From assembly GCA_036971475.1 (NCBI GenBank), contig JBAIZL010000007.1, positions 30,749,447 through 30,813,446 of the forward strand: a DNA stretch of 64,000 nucleotides, in the 5' to 3' direction. Numbering within the stretch: the first letter of the stretch is position 1; each line of letters begins with the position of its first letter. Positions 45,449 to 56,348 of the stretch are shown piece by piece. Made by a program: the position numbers and the translations under genes. Source of the stretch: Prosapia bicincta. Its lineage: Eukaryota; Arthropoda; Insecta; Hemiptera; Cercopidae. The notes under the pieces are model-generated. The model searched no databases and was not told where the DNA came from. It saw only the letters and a list, made by a program, of their open reading frames with translations.

Positions 45449-45623
45449 TTATTTTGGATGAAGCTGTGTACTTTTGTGTTGAGGTCGCTATTGTTAATAA
45501 TTACCATTGTGTTGCCTTTGTCAGCTGTGGTAATGGTTAAATTTTGTTTTTTTTAATTTGTTTTTGATGGATTTGGCTACTTTTAATTCTTGGGTGTTTG
45601 TTTTGGGGGGTTTAATTTGTAAC

Positions 45624-45708
45624 AAGGGACACATCTCCCAAAACGGCCGTCCTCAACAAGCAAAGTAAGTGCTACTATAGGCAAGTTAAAACATTTTAAA
45701 AAAAGTGG
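45624..45708 (+). repeat. left direct terminal repeat of PLE-1a
   Basis: Nearly identical to 48217-48303. It contains CGGCCGTCCTCAACAAGC and AGTGCTACTATAGGCAAG. A related sequence occurs at 52101-52185. Confidence 0.9.
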
Positions 45709-45835
45709 AAGTGATTACTAGTAGCTTACGCAAAGATGGAATCAACAAATGTTAATATTGCAAGCCGAGCATCAACCATCCATCGATACCGTAACGTACA
45801 TCTCAAGGTAACAAAACTTTCCCTTCAACATACAG

Positions 45836-48176
45836 TGTCTAAAACATAAAATCACACCCAATTACGCCAAAATACAAATTAAAAACAAAAATAACAACCC
45901 AGCTGCTATAAAAACCACACACCAAGCTCAAACACTCTACATCAAAAACACTATAAAACGTTTATATAAACAATAAAACTATCTCAACAAAATCGCTTAT
46001 AACCTATACTAACAGCTTACCATGGAACTACACTACATCGAACTGCAAGAAGTAGTAAACTTCACCAATACACTAATCACAGAAACAAAAAATAAAATAA
46101 AATTTACACATAACAAAAAAATACATAACCTCAAAAACGCACAACACCCAAAACAGGTTATTAACACAACACACGTTTTTCACCCCAGAACTATAAATCT
46201 CACCAACACAACTTTTTCAATTAATGAATTAAACCTATTAGACAAAGGCTTAAAACATAACATCACACCTAAATACAGCCAACAAAATTTCACCAAAACC
46301 CTAATATTAGATCTTGAAAATACAATCCAACACAACACACCGTTAGAACAACAAGATGCAATCAGACACCAAATAAAACAAAAAATAACCCAAATTAAAC
46401 AATAACCCAAACACCCAAAAATTAAAAGTAGCCAAATCCATCAAAAACAAATTAAAAAAACAAAATTTAACCATTACCAAAGCTGACAAAGGCAACACAG
46501 CGGTAATTATTAACAATAGCGACCTCAACACAAAAGTACACAGCTTCATCCAAAATAACAACATCATTACACTAAAAGAAGACCCAACAACAAAATACAA
46601 CGCTCAAATCAAAGAAGCAATTAACAAAACAAAACTTATAATCCCACACCACACCATAAAGCACCTAAAACAAATAAAGCCAATAGCCCCTAAACTAAAC
46701 GCCCTGCCCAAACTTCACAAAACAGACATCCCAATACGTCCACTAATCAACCATACAAGCGCCCCTTCTCATCTTCTAGCCAAATTCCTCGACAAAACTA
46801 TCCGAAACCATATAAAATGTAATAACCATTGTAGCATAAAAAATAGCCTAAATCTAATAGACAAAATTAAAAACGTAAATATTCCACACAATTCCACCTT
46901 AGTCTCTTTTGATATATCAAATCTATATACAAACATCCCCATTCCAGAAACCATCGACATCCTCAAAAACATGCTAATAGACACAAATACACCACATACA
47001 CACATTGACAAAATCATCCACCTCACAAGATTAATCACTTCTCAAAATTACTTCACCTACAATAACACATACTACAACCAGAAAGATGGACTACCTATGG
47101 GCTCCCCCATAGCTAGCATCTTAGCAGAAATATTCATACACCATATCGAACAAAACCACATTTTACACAACAACAAATACTCAGATAACATAATTTACTG
47201 GTACAGATACGTCGACGACATCATAACATTATATAAAGGCAACCCACGCAGAGCACACATATTTCTAAAACACCTAAATTCCATACACCCTAAACTAACA
47301 TACACCATTGAAACCGAACAACAAAACTCCCTCAACTTCTTAGACTTCACAATTAAACGAACAGACAAACAAACACATAAATTCAACATATACCGAAAAC
47401 CCACCAGCACCAATATGATCATACACAGTTCCTCAAACCACCCACACCAACAAAAACTAGCTGCTTACAATACCATAATATATCGCCTCCTTAAAACACT
47501 ACTAGACAAAGATGAACACTGCCAGGAGTTAAACACCATAAAATATATAGCACAAACAAACGGATAAAACCCAACAATGATTGACAAATTATACAACCGC
47601 CTAAAAAATAAACATAATAACCCAAATACAAACACACAAGATGACAATCCCATAAAATACTTATCGATATCATCCAAAACCCACAATCTAACCAACACAT
47701 TACGAAAATACAACTACAAAATAGCTTACTCCACAGACAACACTCTCAACAAACAATTTAAACCCAACAGCAAAATCAACGACATTTACAACACCACTGG
47801 AGTTTACAAACTAACTTGCAGTTCATGCCCCAGTTTTTACATAGGCCAGACAGGGAGGTCATTCTGCACACGATACCAAGAACATATAAAAGCACTAAAA
47901 AACAATAACTACCAATCAAACTTCTCCGATCATCTCAACTCCACAAAACACGACTACATAGACATAACATCTAACCTACAAATTCTTCATAAACAACACA
48001 GAAATAACCAACGCTACACAACCGAACAATACGAAATATATAGGCACTTCAAACTACACCCTACACACATACTCAATACACAATTACATTACAACTCACA
48101 CGCACTTTTTGACATCATAACTCCTAATACACACAAAATACATCCACACCACCAAAATATCAAACCCCCACCCTAA
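45836..48176 (+). pseudogene. PLE reverse transcriptase-GIY-YIG polyprotein, few inactivating changes
   Basis: PLE proteins combine a reverse transcriptase with a GIY-YIG endonuclease. In order: an N-terminal region with KGLKHNITPKYS; KADKGNTAVI; RT motif A FDISNLYTNIP; motif B DGLPMGSPIAS; motif C YRYVDDI; NSLNFLDFTIK; and the endonuclease GVYKLTCSSC followed by FYIGQTGRSFCTRYQEHI and a late HLNSTKH. Breaks: in-frame TAA at 45974 and 46010, a frame change near 46390-46405, and TAA at 47565-47567 where PLEs normally read NGY. Otherwise the RT-endonuclease frame is continuous from about 46407 to 48176. The element is dead but young-looking. Confidence 0.92.
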
Positions 48177-48216
48177 CCTACATAAACCTTGAGATCAGTT
48201 ACGGTCTGAGTTGACA

Positions 48217-48303
48217 AAGGGACACATCTCCCAAAACGGCCGTCCTCAACAAGCAAAGTAAGTGCTACTATAGGCAAGTTAAAACATTTTTTAAAAAAAA
48301 GTG
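48217..48303 (+). repeat. right direct terminal repeat of PLE-1a
   Basis: Second copy of the repeat at 45624-45708. Just before it lies GGTCTGAGTTGACA, also present upstream of the related sequence at 52110, so the terminal sequence extends slightly beyond the shared direct repeat. Confidence 0.9.
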
Positions 48304-48307
48304 TAAG

Positions 48308-48308
<1 letters not shown>

Positions 48309-48360
<52 letters not shown>
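48309..48360 (+). repeat. (TA)n microsatellite between two PLEs
   Basis: About 26 TA repeats exactly between the right repeat of PLE-1a and the left inverted repeat of PLE-2. Confidence 0.97.
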
Positions 48361-48362
<2 letters not shown>

Positions 48363-48463
48363 TTTAGATTTTTTGGACTAGGAGACTGACAGACTTACCT
48401 TGGTAAGAGTCCACTCTGTAGTCTTGAAATAGTAACACATAAAGGCACTTAAACAATGACATA

Positions 48464-48490
48464 TTTCGACCACACAGTGGTCTTTATCAA
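48464..48490 (-). ncRNA. hammerhead-like core motif in a PLE-2 inverted end
   Basis: Minus strand: TTGATAA, extra A, 6-bp stem GACCAC/GTGGTC with loop TGT, then GAAAT. The first base is T where the hammerhead box has C. The other inverted end carries a version on the plus strand at 50161-50186 (TTGACAA, stem, TGAAA). Confidence 0.35.
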
Positions 48491-48676
48491 TCGAAGAGAA
48501 AACACAAAAAGAAATATGAGAGAATGAAATAAAATAATTGTAATCACAGATTGTGTAGAGTAGAAATCAGATGTCACAGATGCACAGATTAAAGATATAT
48601 ATATTGTTTCCATGAACATATGAGTGATTATAGTTTATATAAGTCTGTCAGGGGAAAAGAGATAAGGCTAGTTGGT

Positions 48677-48677
<1 letters not shown>

Positions 48678-48718
<41 letters not shown>
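48678..48718 (+). repeat. poly-A tract
   Basis: About 41 consecutive A on the plus strand just downstream of the PLE-2 endonuclease stop, thus poly-T relative to the PLE-2 coding strand. Confidence 0.97.
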
Positions 48719-48720
<2 letters not shown>

Positions 48721-48733
48721 AAAGTGAATGGAT

Positions 48734-49498
48734 TTATCTGATGTTGAGGTTAGGGTATTCTCTGGACTTGGTATACCACTGGTATGATAGTTCCCACCTT
48801 CTCAGTTCTGAGGGATTGCAATCAGGGGGGAGTGATTTAATTATTTTTGTGGTATAGCAGTCATCAAAAGTTGTGATGTTGTGACTCGCAGCATGTTGAG
48901 CTGTTGGTCTATCCATATTCATAATTTTAACATCATGTCTGTGGCCATTCATTCTGATATTCAGACCATCCGTGGTTAGGCCTATGTACTGTGCTGAGCA
49001 AAGTTTACATTGTAGCTGGTATATGACATTTTTCGATGTACAATTATGATGACCCTGTATTTTGAAGACCATTTTTGTTGTTTGGCTGTTGAAACTATTT
49101 GCTGAGGGGTGTATTGGACACGTCTTGCATCTAGGTCTATTACATGGGAAGGAGCCATGAGGAAGTTTGTGTGGTTTCTCTGCATCAGGGTCTGGTAGTT
49201 TAGGATGTACTAGGATGTTTTTCAAGTTGGGAGGTTGCTTGTACCAAATTTGCGGTGGATCGGTGAAAAGATTTTTGGTGTGGACGGAAGCTTGAAGAAT
49301 TTTGAAGCCATCTCTCAATATCTTGTTGAGTTTATGTAGACCAGGATGGTAGTCTGTTATTAAAGACAGTTTATTTTGTTCTGTTTGTGGTTTATGGTGA
49401 ACCGAGGATTGTGCTGAATGAATTTGGTTTTCAATGAGTTTTTTGGGGTATCCTCTTCTCTGGAAGGCTGTTGATATCTTTCTATTAAAATCTTCCAA
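48734..49498 (-). pseudogene. PLE-2 Cys-rich linker and GIY-YIG endonuclease
   Basis: The minus strand is open for 254 codons to a stop at 48734. It contains HGSFPCNRPRCKTCPIH, the CxxxxCxxC linker common in Penelope-group PLEs, then VIYQLQCKLCSAQYIGLTTD, the GIY...YIG core with its CxxC, then LNIRMNGHRHDV. The upstream part (about 49300-49498) links to the RT in the same element. GVY is replaced by VIY, which is usual for this lineage. The frame itself is open, but the element is not complete. Confidence 0.85.
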
Positions 49499-49699
49499 TT
49501 CCCTATCATTCGAACAGATTCTCTTACCTCTGATTGCTTGACTGTATGGAATGGATCGTTTTATGTTTATTGGGTGGTTGCTGTCGAAATGGAGATATTG
49601 TAGGTGGTTTGTCGGTTTGATGTGAATTCCTGAGTTGATATTTCCATTCTGGAGTGTTACCTCTACATAAAAAGGTGATGGCTGATGTAGATTTCTCCC

Positions 49700-50118
49700 A
49701 GGTATATTGAAGTGTGGAGAATTGTGTCAGGCTGTCTAAAAATGCCTCAAGTGTTGAAGCACCCTGTGTCCAAATTAGGAAGATGTCATCTATACCAACA
49801 TAATGGCTGGTGTGTTTGTGTCTTTAGAAAACTTTCTTCCAACAATCCCATGTACAGATTTGCGTACGATGGTGCCATTCTGGTGCCCATTGCTGTTCCC
49901 TTTATTTGAAGGTAGTTCCTTCCCTCAAACTGATAGTTGTTCTTCTCGAGGATGAACCTGGTCAGGTTCACAAGAAAAGGTGTAGTGGGAGAAGGCTTGC
50001 CGGGGCGTTTGTTTAGAAAATTCTCTATTGCAGATAGGCCGTGTGCATGAGGGATGTTGGTATAGAGAGAGGTGACATCTATGGTGACCAAAATAGTTAC
50101 CGGGGGTAGAGGTACAGA
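49700..50118 (-). pseudogene. PLE-2 reverse transcriptase fragment
   Basis: Minus strand: VTIDVTSLYTNIPH (motif A), GTAMGTRMAPSYANLYMG (motif B), then after a frame change IDDIFLIWTQG (motif C, the F/YxDD catalytic box). Between this and the endonuclease the sequence reads RGNTPEWKYQ and SHQTDKPPT in a shifted frame. The fragment starts directly inside the inverted end near 50118, so fingers and N-terminal regions are absent. Confidence 0.82.
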
Positions 50119-50313
50119 TATTTGAGAGATCTCATATTTCTTTTTGTGTTTTCTCTTCGATTGACAAAGACCACTGTGTGGTTGAAATATATCATTGTTT
50201 AAGTGCTTTTATGTGTTTCTATTTCAAGACTACAGAGTGGACTCTTACCAAGGTAAGTCTGTCAGTCTCCTAATCCAAAAAATCTAAATAATCTTTACCA
50301 ACCAAAACTAACC

Positions 50314-50317
<4 letters not shown>

Positions 50318-50384
<67 letters not shown>
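50318..50384 (+). repeat. (TA)n microsatellite
   Basis: About 33 TA repeats between PLE-2 and the fold-back at 50455. Confidence 0.97.
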
Positions 50385-50386
<2 letters not shown>

Positions 50387-50454
50387 TGATATTTCACGTC
50401 CATTATTTTTCCGTTGCACTGACTTTATGCAGTTATTATTATTAATTGTAAACA

Positions 50455-50722
50455 ATTTTTTCCACCACCAAGTGTAACAGTTTTACCTTATGTGACGAGA
50501 CTCCTTTCGGTCACTTGACCATTGTCGAATCACTGAGTTAATTAACGCGGCTCAAGAAGAAACATGTATGACATCAACAAATACCAACATCACGGACCGA
50601 ACATCTACACCAGAAAAATAGAGAAAATTAATTCAGTGATTCGACAATGGTCAAGTGACCAAAAAAAAGGTGCCTCATCACATAAGGTAAAATTATTGCA
50701 CTTAGTGGTAGAAAAAATTATT
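50455..50722. mobile_element. fold-back PLE terminus (PLE-3 family)
   Basis: Arms at about 50455-50543 and 50626-50722 are inverted copies (CCACCACCAAGTG/CACTTAGTGGT, ACCTTATGTGACGAG, GGTCACTTGACCATTGTCGA). The spacer and right arm also match, inverted, the sequence at 62290-62440 next to the PLE-3 endonuclease (AAATACCAACATCACG, GAACATCTACACC). An irregular TA tract follows at 50717-50776. Confidence 0.7.
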
Positions 50723-50776
50723 ATATATATAATATATATATTAATATATATATATAATTTATATATATATATAAAA

Positions 50777-52020
50777 CCACATCAAAGATCTGTTTATATT
50801 TTTAAAACACAATAAAATAACAGTTCTAGTTGTACTTTGCATGCCACATTGCTTGCCAAAAGAACTACAGTTGTAGTATACAAAGAAATTAATTTCATTT
50901 AAAATAGAAAATTATTACATTTATTTTTGCAGTATATACACAACAATTAACACATTAACTAATATAATACACCTCAATTACAATTTCTTACCTTATTTAC
51001 AATAATACAATTTGAGAAAGATTTGTAAAGGTTAATCACTAATCTATCACTTTAGGTTCTCTAAAATCCATCAATGAGGAATAAAATTAAGCATAAGCTA
51101 ATGACATAAGACAATAACAACATAGTAATACCGCAGAGCATTAATCATTCAAAACATTTATTGGACGGGAGATGATCGTACATTGGGATACCAATAGTAG
51201 TAAGATACTGTACACTCTTTACATAAAGTGATAAGCAAAACATCCAGTTTATGAAAAGGAGTCTAAAATTATTTTTTGCCCTTGTACTGGTACTTGTATT
51301 TGGCACTAAGCTTTACACAAGTTGTAAAAACAGCAACTTGATAGCAACACTATGTTCTGACTAAGATTAATGTTCTGATTAAGATCTAATCTCATTATAT
51401 TTCAAACTTTTTCCTCACTAGCTAGCTTGATCTATCATCATTCTGCAACTTGTCAATGATTTAATGTTATCAAAAATCCTGACAACAATGATTTTACATT
51501 TAATCAACATTACAAATTAAACGACACAATCACAAACTAAGGCTTGCATGCTGCTGACAAAGATGTACATACTGGGCAAAGCACCACAGTACTGGTCTAT
51601 TTACAGACTGACATTTTATTTCAGTTAATTAATGTTACCATTGGTCGCTACTTGGATAATCGTTGCGTTACTGCAATTTGAATTTTCTTGTATAGTAATA
51701 CTAAAATGAAATAAAATATGTACATAATATTACAATAGAAATATGTACACCTTGTAAACATTCCAGAGGTGCAGTGTACTTAATGAAAGCTTAATAAGAA
51801 TAGAAATATTTACATGGCAAATTTCACTGATTTTCACCGTATTGAAATTTGAAAAGGGTAGTTGTGAGTATTGGGGACCACACAAGAGATTAAAATAGAA
51901 ATTTGTTCAAAAACATGTCCTAGGACAATATGCACAAGAACATTTTTTTTAATTTTACACAGAAGGCTATTTTTTATTAATTTAAAGTTGGGTAAAAATT
52001 CAGTGCAGAATACTGCTAAT
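50777..52020. other. unassigned sequence downstream of the minus-strand gene
   Basis: AT-rich, with no gene or repeat recognised. TTTATT (minus-strand AATAAA) near 51973 or near 52397 could be polyadenylation signals for the minus-strand gene, but several such hexamers exist by chance in AT-rich DNA. Confidence 0.35.
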
Positions 52021-52028
52021 ATTATTTA

Positions 52029-52185
52029 GGACGGTTGTTTCGGGAGATGTGTCCCATTGTCAACTCAGGCTGTAACTCGCAGTCTAAATTACTTGAGTAA
52101 CGGTCTGAATTGACAATGGGACACCTCTCAAAACCGCCGTCCTAATCAATATAAAAGTAAGTGCTAATATAGGCAAGTGTAACAT
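52029..52185. mobile_element. PLE-1-type terminal hairpin without coding sequence
   Basis: Inverted arms at 52029-52071 and 52101-52143 contain TTGACAATGGGACAC on each strand. The right part, to about 52185 (AAGTAAGTGCTAATATAGGC), matches the direct terminal repeats of PLE-1a. Minus 52037-52062 reads TTGACAA, extra T, GGGA...TCCC stem, GAAAC. It looks like a solo PLE end in fold-back form. Confidence 0.72.
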
Positions 52186-52534
52186 ATTTACAAGTGTTTT
52201 TTTTCATATTTCATCACTTAATGGAGACATTTTATAATGGAATTTTAAACATCTGTACTACTATATAAGTTATGGAAAAAACTTTATTAGACAGTGTACA
52301 ATTGCTTGAGGATAACCTTGAAAATTTAGTATAAAAAATAGTGTACAAAATGCATCATAGTACTGCATAACACTAGTCCATTTGGCCAGATTAACTTTTT
52401 ATTTCTTTGTAATGTTGAAAATTTACATTTAAAACCTGGAAATTTTGTTATTCAAATAAAAACCTTTATGCATTAACAAGTATTTTATAATAAATGTCCA
52501 TTTTTTATAAAAAAAAGGGTTGACACTATATCAT

Positions 52535-53011
52535 TATACTGATATAAACACTACGTTTAGTTAAATATATTTAAACAATTTGACGAAAACATTATTTGTA
52601 TAATGAAACAATAATACAATACAAATAAAACACTTTAAATTAATAAATATCCAGAACACAAAAAATATGTAACTGTATAATGTATATAAAGCTATTTATA
52701 TATTCACACTTATACATCTACAGATCTCATTTCACTTTGGTCACTGAATTCTACAACATGAATATATCAATAAACATATCAATATACTGATATAAACACT
52801 ACAATGTTTAGTTAAATATATTTAAACAATTTGACAAAAACATTATTTGTGTTATGAAACAATAATACAATACAAATAAAACAGTTTAAATTAATAAATA
52901 TCCAGAACACAAAAAATATGTAACTGTATAATGTATATAAAGCTATTTATATACTCACACTTATACATCTACAGATCTCATTTCACTTTGGTCACTGCCT
53001 TCTACAACATA
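52535..53011 (-). repeat. tandem duplication of the minus-strand gene's 3' end
   Basis: Copies at about 52535-52760 and 52784-53011 are nearly identical (ATACTGATATAAACACTAC, AATAAATATCCAGAACAC, CTACAGATCTCATTTCAC). The right copy holds the functional end of the coding sequence and stop. The left, downstream copy repeats the last codons as SDQSEMRSVDV plus stop, preceded by VVEF instead of VVEG, followed by the same 3' sequence. Confidence 0.92.
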
Positions 53012-55004
53012 ACACCGGCAATTATTTTCATTATGGCAACAATTGTTTTCATTAGATGATTCTTGTGAGTTCAATAAATTTGTATTTACGGTACTTCCTC
53101 TGCAAATCGGTTTTGGTGGACTAGTTGGCAAGTCACGGCACCTTTCAAAAATATTTACTGAATTTTGGCTCTCAGAATTAGATTCACACATCTGATCGTA
53201 GCCCCTTGAAGCGTTCAAGAGTTCACAATTTTTAATATCTTCAATTTTCACACAGCACTGATTTGTATCAACTACTTCACAAATGCGACCTGTATTTAGC
53301 ATCTCACCTCTTCTTCTCTCTATAATCTCTGGTACTGATTGGACGTTACTTATTTTAACAGATCGATTTATCGCTTTCGGTGAATTCATCATATTTCCTA
53401 ATCTTTTTTCATTCGCTCTTGAAGGGTTCAGATTAATTACTCTTGCTTTGTCAATATCTTTATAAGAATTTATATTCTGTCCAGGGTATCTTTGTCTTTC
53501 TTCAGAAATATCTTGAACATTTCCACTGAAGCTATTGTTTGTTGCTAACCAATTTTCTCCTGCTGTTTGAAGATGAAGTTTTTTTTTAGAAGGAGACAAT
53601 GTTTTTGTATTTCCTCGATTTTCAGTATTTTCTTTTGGATTTCCGTTAAAGTCTTCTGAGGTAATCAACCTATGTTCAGGTATAGTTTCATATTGTGCAT
53701 CGGGGGCTAGAAAATCCGGGGAATAACCCATCCAAACAGAGTCTGAGGAACCGTTATCTGAATTAACAGTTTCTGCATAGAATCCTCCGTTGCCTTTACT
53801 CGCTGTCGATGGTGACGATATTGACATGGGCGATGGGAAATTATCCTGATCCTGGGTTACCAGTCCTGAGTGATCATGACGATTTCTATTTGTATCGCTA
53901 GAAGGTTTATTTCCTTCCACTGAATGTAACGTCACCATTCTATTCCTCAAAGATGTTTGCCTCTGTCTGCTAAAACTAACCAACTCTGGATCATCTTCTT
54001 CAGACCCATCCATAGCCATTTCTGCACAAAAACATTCATCTGGAGATGCTACTCTCTTAAAATTCATTACTTCTTCTGGAATTTGGTGACATTCAGACCT
54101 TTTCTGTGCTCCTTCTGTGCTATCGTTCGTTTGAAGGGATGTTACCTTAGACTCAGAGCTATGAACAAACCTAGGCTGTTTTTTAATGTGCTCAATCGGA
54201 TGATACGGAACACCAGACAGTGATATGCCTCTGTCCCCATTATGCGCAGGTTTCACACCCAAGGCCTCGTCGTAAATTGACATCGAATCATTTTTAACAG
54301 ACACATTACAACAACTAGAAACATCAGCAAAATAAACTTCTGACTCTGTTAATTCTTGAACCTGTTTCCTGATTGGATTTTCTGGTGCATTTTGTTGTTT
54401 TCCTTGTAAATACTTCGACCTAGGAGATATACATCCCCTACAACTTCCAATATTGATGTTATCGTCTCTTCTTGCCAACAACTTCATTTCTTTTATGAGA
54501 CATGGATGTTGATGATGAGAACACTCACCAGTTCCAGGGTTTGGGTTTGGATTAGATTTCACTGAAGAAGATGAAGACGAAGGAGGAACGTCTGCTTTCC
54601 TGGAAGGAATGCGAAGAGTCAGGCCAACACAGGAATCGTCATTTGAAAACAAAGAAGAAGACCCTTCATCCATAGCTGCTACAACGCAATCAGCAATAGC
54701 ATTAACATAGTCTTCTACTTGTCGTGACTCTTTCCCTGAACGCCCTCCTTGGCAGTGGTGATGATGAGGTCCTGGAGGGCAGAGAGGTCTTCTTGATGGA
54801 CTATTTGGATCAGAATAAGGCGGTGGTGGACCCCATTGATACACTTGACATCCTGGAGGGTTAAGCTGTGTAGCAGGCTCAATCATGGTATATGAAGCAG
54901 TTCTTGTAGACACTGTTGGGATACCTGCACTCTGACCAACACTAAATCCATACTGACTATCAGGACTGCTGCAATTCATAGGGCAATGATATCCTCCTGA
55001 CTCC
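52961..55004 (-). CDS. long disordered PPxY-containing protein, terminal exon
   Basis: After the acceptor TTTGCTAG the exon is open for about 680 codons to TAA at 52961-52963. It starts in phase with the donor at 60935 (AG|G gives Arg, then ESGGYHCP). Near its start is YQWGPPPPYSDP, a PPxY motif of the kind bound by WW domains. A His cluster, a Ser run, many Asn/Ser-rich stretches and acidic patches follow. The C-terminus is EMRSVDV. I see no membrane segment or enzyme domain here; it reads as an intrinsically disordered, probably cytoplasmic tail. The layout recalls PPxY-bearing adaptors such as the ENTREP/FAM189 type, but I cannot confirm that. Steady codon use and absence of stops over 2 kb support a real gene. 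Confidence 0.85.
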
Positions 55005-56348
55005 CTAGCAAACATAAATAATAATTTACTAATTAACTGTTTATACAAGTAAAGCTATAAACATTAAAGGGATAGTTTTAATTTCAGAAAAAGACTGCGT
55101 ACAAAAAACAGGAGAGTATATCGCTGTATCCACAAAATAAACATAGTAGTTATCAGATTTTAAACTAAATAAAAACATGTTGAAATGATATTATTTCACT
55201 TCCTTTAACACTTTAGCTGATAATTGGCCCGATGGCCCAGTAGGCTGAACCAAATTCCGTCGAGCCACTAGTCCTGACATTGTTGTCTAGTAACGTTTTA
55301 GGTTTATTCTTATTACTCAATCGGTGTTGTTACTTTTGGAAAAAAAAATGCACAGTATTAAACAACAAGCTTCACATTAATTACAGATGTAATTACGATG
55401 TTTTTTGTTTGATAGATTAATGCTGATAGCACTTTAAACATGATATTATTTTAGGAGCTTTTCTTCGGGAGTTACTGCCCGACACACATATTTCTTAACA
55501 ATTTTAGTGAAGTTGAGTTGATTATTCCCATCAAACAAGTTGGTTCATTGAAAGAAGTTTATCTTTATATACATTCATAATAAAATAAATAATTTTTAAT
55601 GACGTATTATATTGATTTTCACTATTGTTTTTAAAATTTCTCAAAACCTAAAAAATAAATCAGAAATATTGACTAAATATTTAGTTGTACAACAAATCTT
55701 AGAAAATCGTTTTCTGTTACAGTTATGTACAAACACTGGTACACTTGGATAAACTCATCTTTAATAGGAAGTAAATTATAACGTAAATTCCTTACAAAGT
55801 AAATTATTAAGCTTCAAAACCTTTACTTGTTATGAATCTTGTATGGTATTCATCGGATCTGAAGTATTACTTATCAGACAGAGAATATGTTTACACTTCC
55901 GTTCTATATACAAAATATTTATAAACGCACAAATCAATCACATGTGACACCTAAACATGTGTTCGTGATAAGCGCCAAAACACTTTTCTCACCAGTCAGC
56001 TTATTATGTGGGTAACTGGAACATGAAATTGTGGTTTTGTTGTTTAGTGTTTATACACAAAAAATATAGTGTTGCACCGTTGGAAAAATATAAATACTTC
56101 AAAAACAATGCCGAGCCAATTGGCTTGACGAAGTTTATTTAGATGTCATTTACGCTATAAAAAAACTATGTCAGGCCAATTGGCCCTGCACGAGTTTTTT
56201 TATATATTATGATAAGAAATGTATTTCCATACTTAGATATGATAGGGGAACAAAAAATAAGTACACATTGTTTAAAAATGAGCTTATAAAATTTTGGAAA
56301 TTCTTCAGGAAATCACAGATAGTGTGGCCGGCAGCTAAAGTGTTAACC
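55005..56348 (-). other. intron of the minus-strand gene, proximal part
   Basis: AT-rich intron sequence. Small GGCCAATTGGC-type palindromic words occur near 56110 and 56175. A tRNA-like start at 55228 was considered and rejected. No exon seen. Confidence 0.5.

Larger units (their letters stand above)
45006..45620 (-). mobile_element. Penelope-like element fragment in opposite orientation (PLE-1b)
   Basis: The minus strand encodes NNNIITLKEDPTTKYNAQI, LNALPKLHKTDIPIRPLIN and LLAKFLDKTIRNHIK, almost identical to the plus-strand PLE at about 46550-46820. The fragment covers only the region before RT motif A. It ends in a short (TA)n at 44992-45004 and abuts the start of PLE-1a head to head. 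A 159-bp insertion with target-site duplication splits it. Confidence 0.88.
45624..48303 (+). mobile_element. nearly full-length Penelope-like element (PLE-1a)
   Basis: The element is bounded by direct repeats of about 85 bp (45624-45708 and 48217-48303) beginning AAGGGACACATCTCCCAAAA and ending in an A-rich run. These are the short pseudo-LTR-like repeats often seen in PLEs. Between them lie N-terminal, RT and GIY-YIG endonuclease coding regions in one orientation, interrupted by a few mutations. The coding strand is strikingly poor in G and rich in A and C. A (TA)n tract follows the right repeat. Confidence 0.9.
48362..50288 (-). mobile_element. second Penelope-like element with ~165-bp inverted ends (PLE-2)
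   Basis: The ends 48362-48526 and 50122-50288 are inverted copies of each other with few differences (TTAGATTTTTTGG, ACTGACAGACTTACCTTGGT, CCACACAGTGGTCTTT). Between them the minus strand encodes part of an RT, a Cys-rich linker and a GIY-YIG domain. The RT begins at motif A, so the 5' part of the coding region is missing. The linker and endonuclease differ clearly from PLE-1a, so this is another lineage. TA tracts lie outside both ends. Confidence 0.88.

Noticed and set aside
46180..47713. Hydrophobic minus-strand frames of 69-89 codons
   Set aside because: They are antisense shadows of the G-poor PLE-1a coding strand, which gives long stop-free, hydrophobic reverse translations.
48678..48718. 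Poly-A tract as the tail of a plus-strand retrogene
   Set aside because: No coding sequence ends just left of it on the plus strand. It lies within PLE-2 between its inverted end and the endonuclease stop.
55228..55290. tRNA-derived SINE head (GATGGCCCAGTAGGCTGA resembles an A box)
   Set aside because: No convincing B box at the right distance and no second copy in the window.
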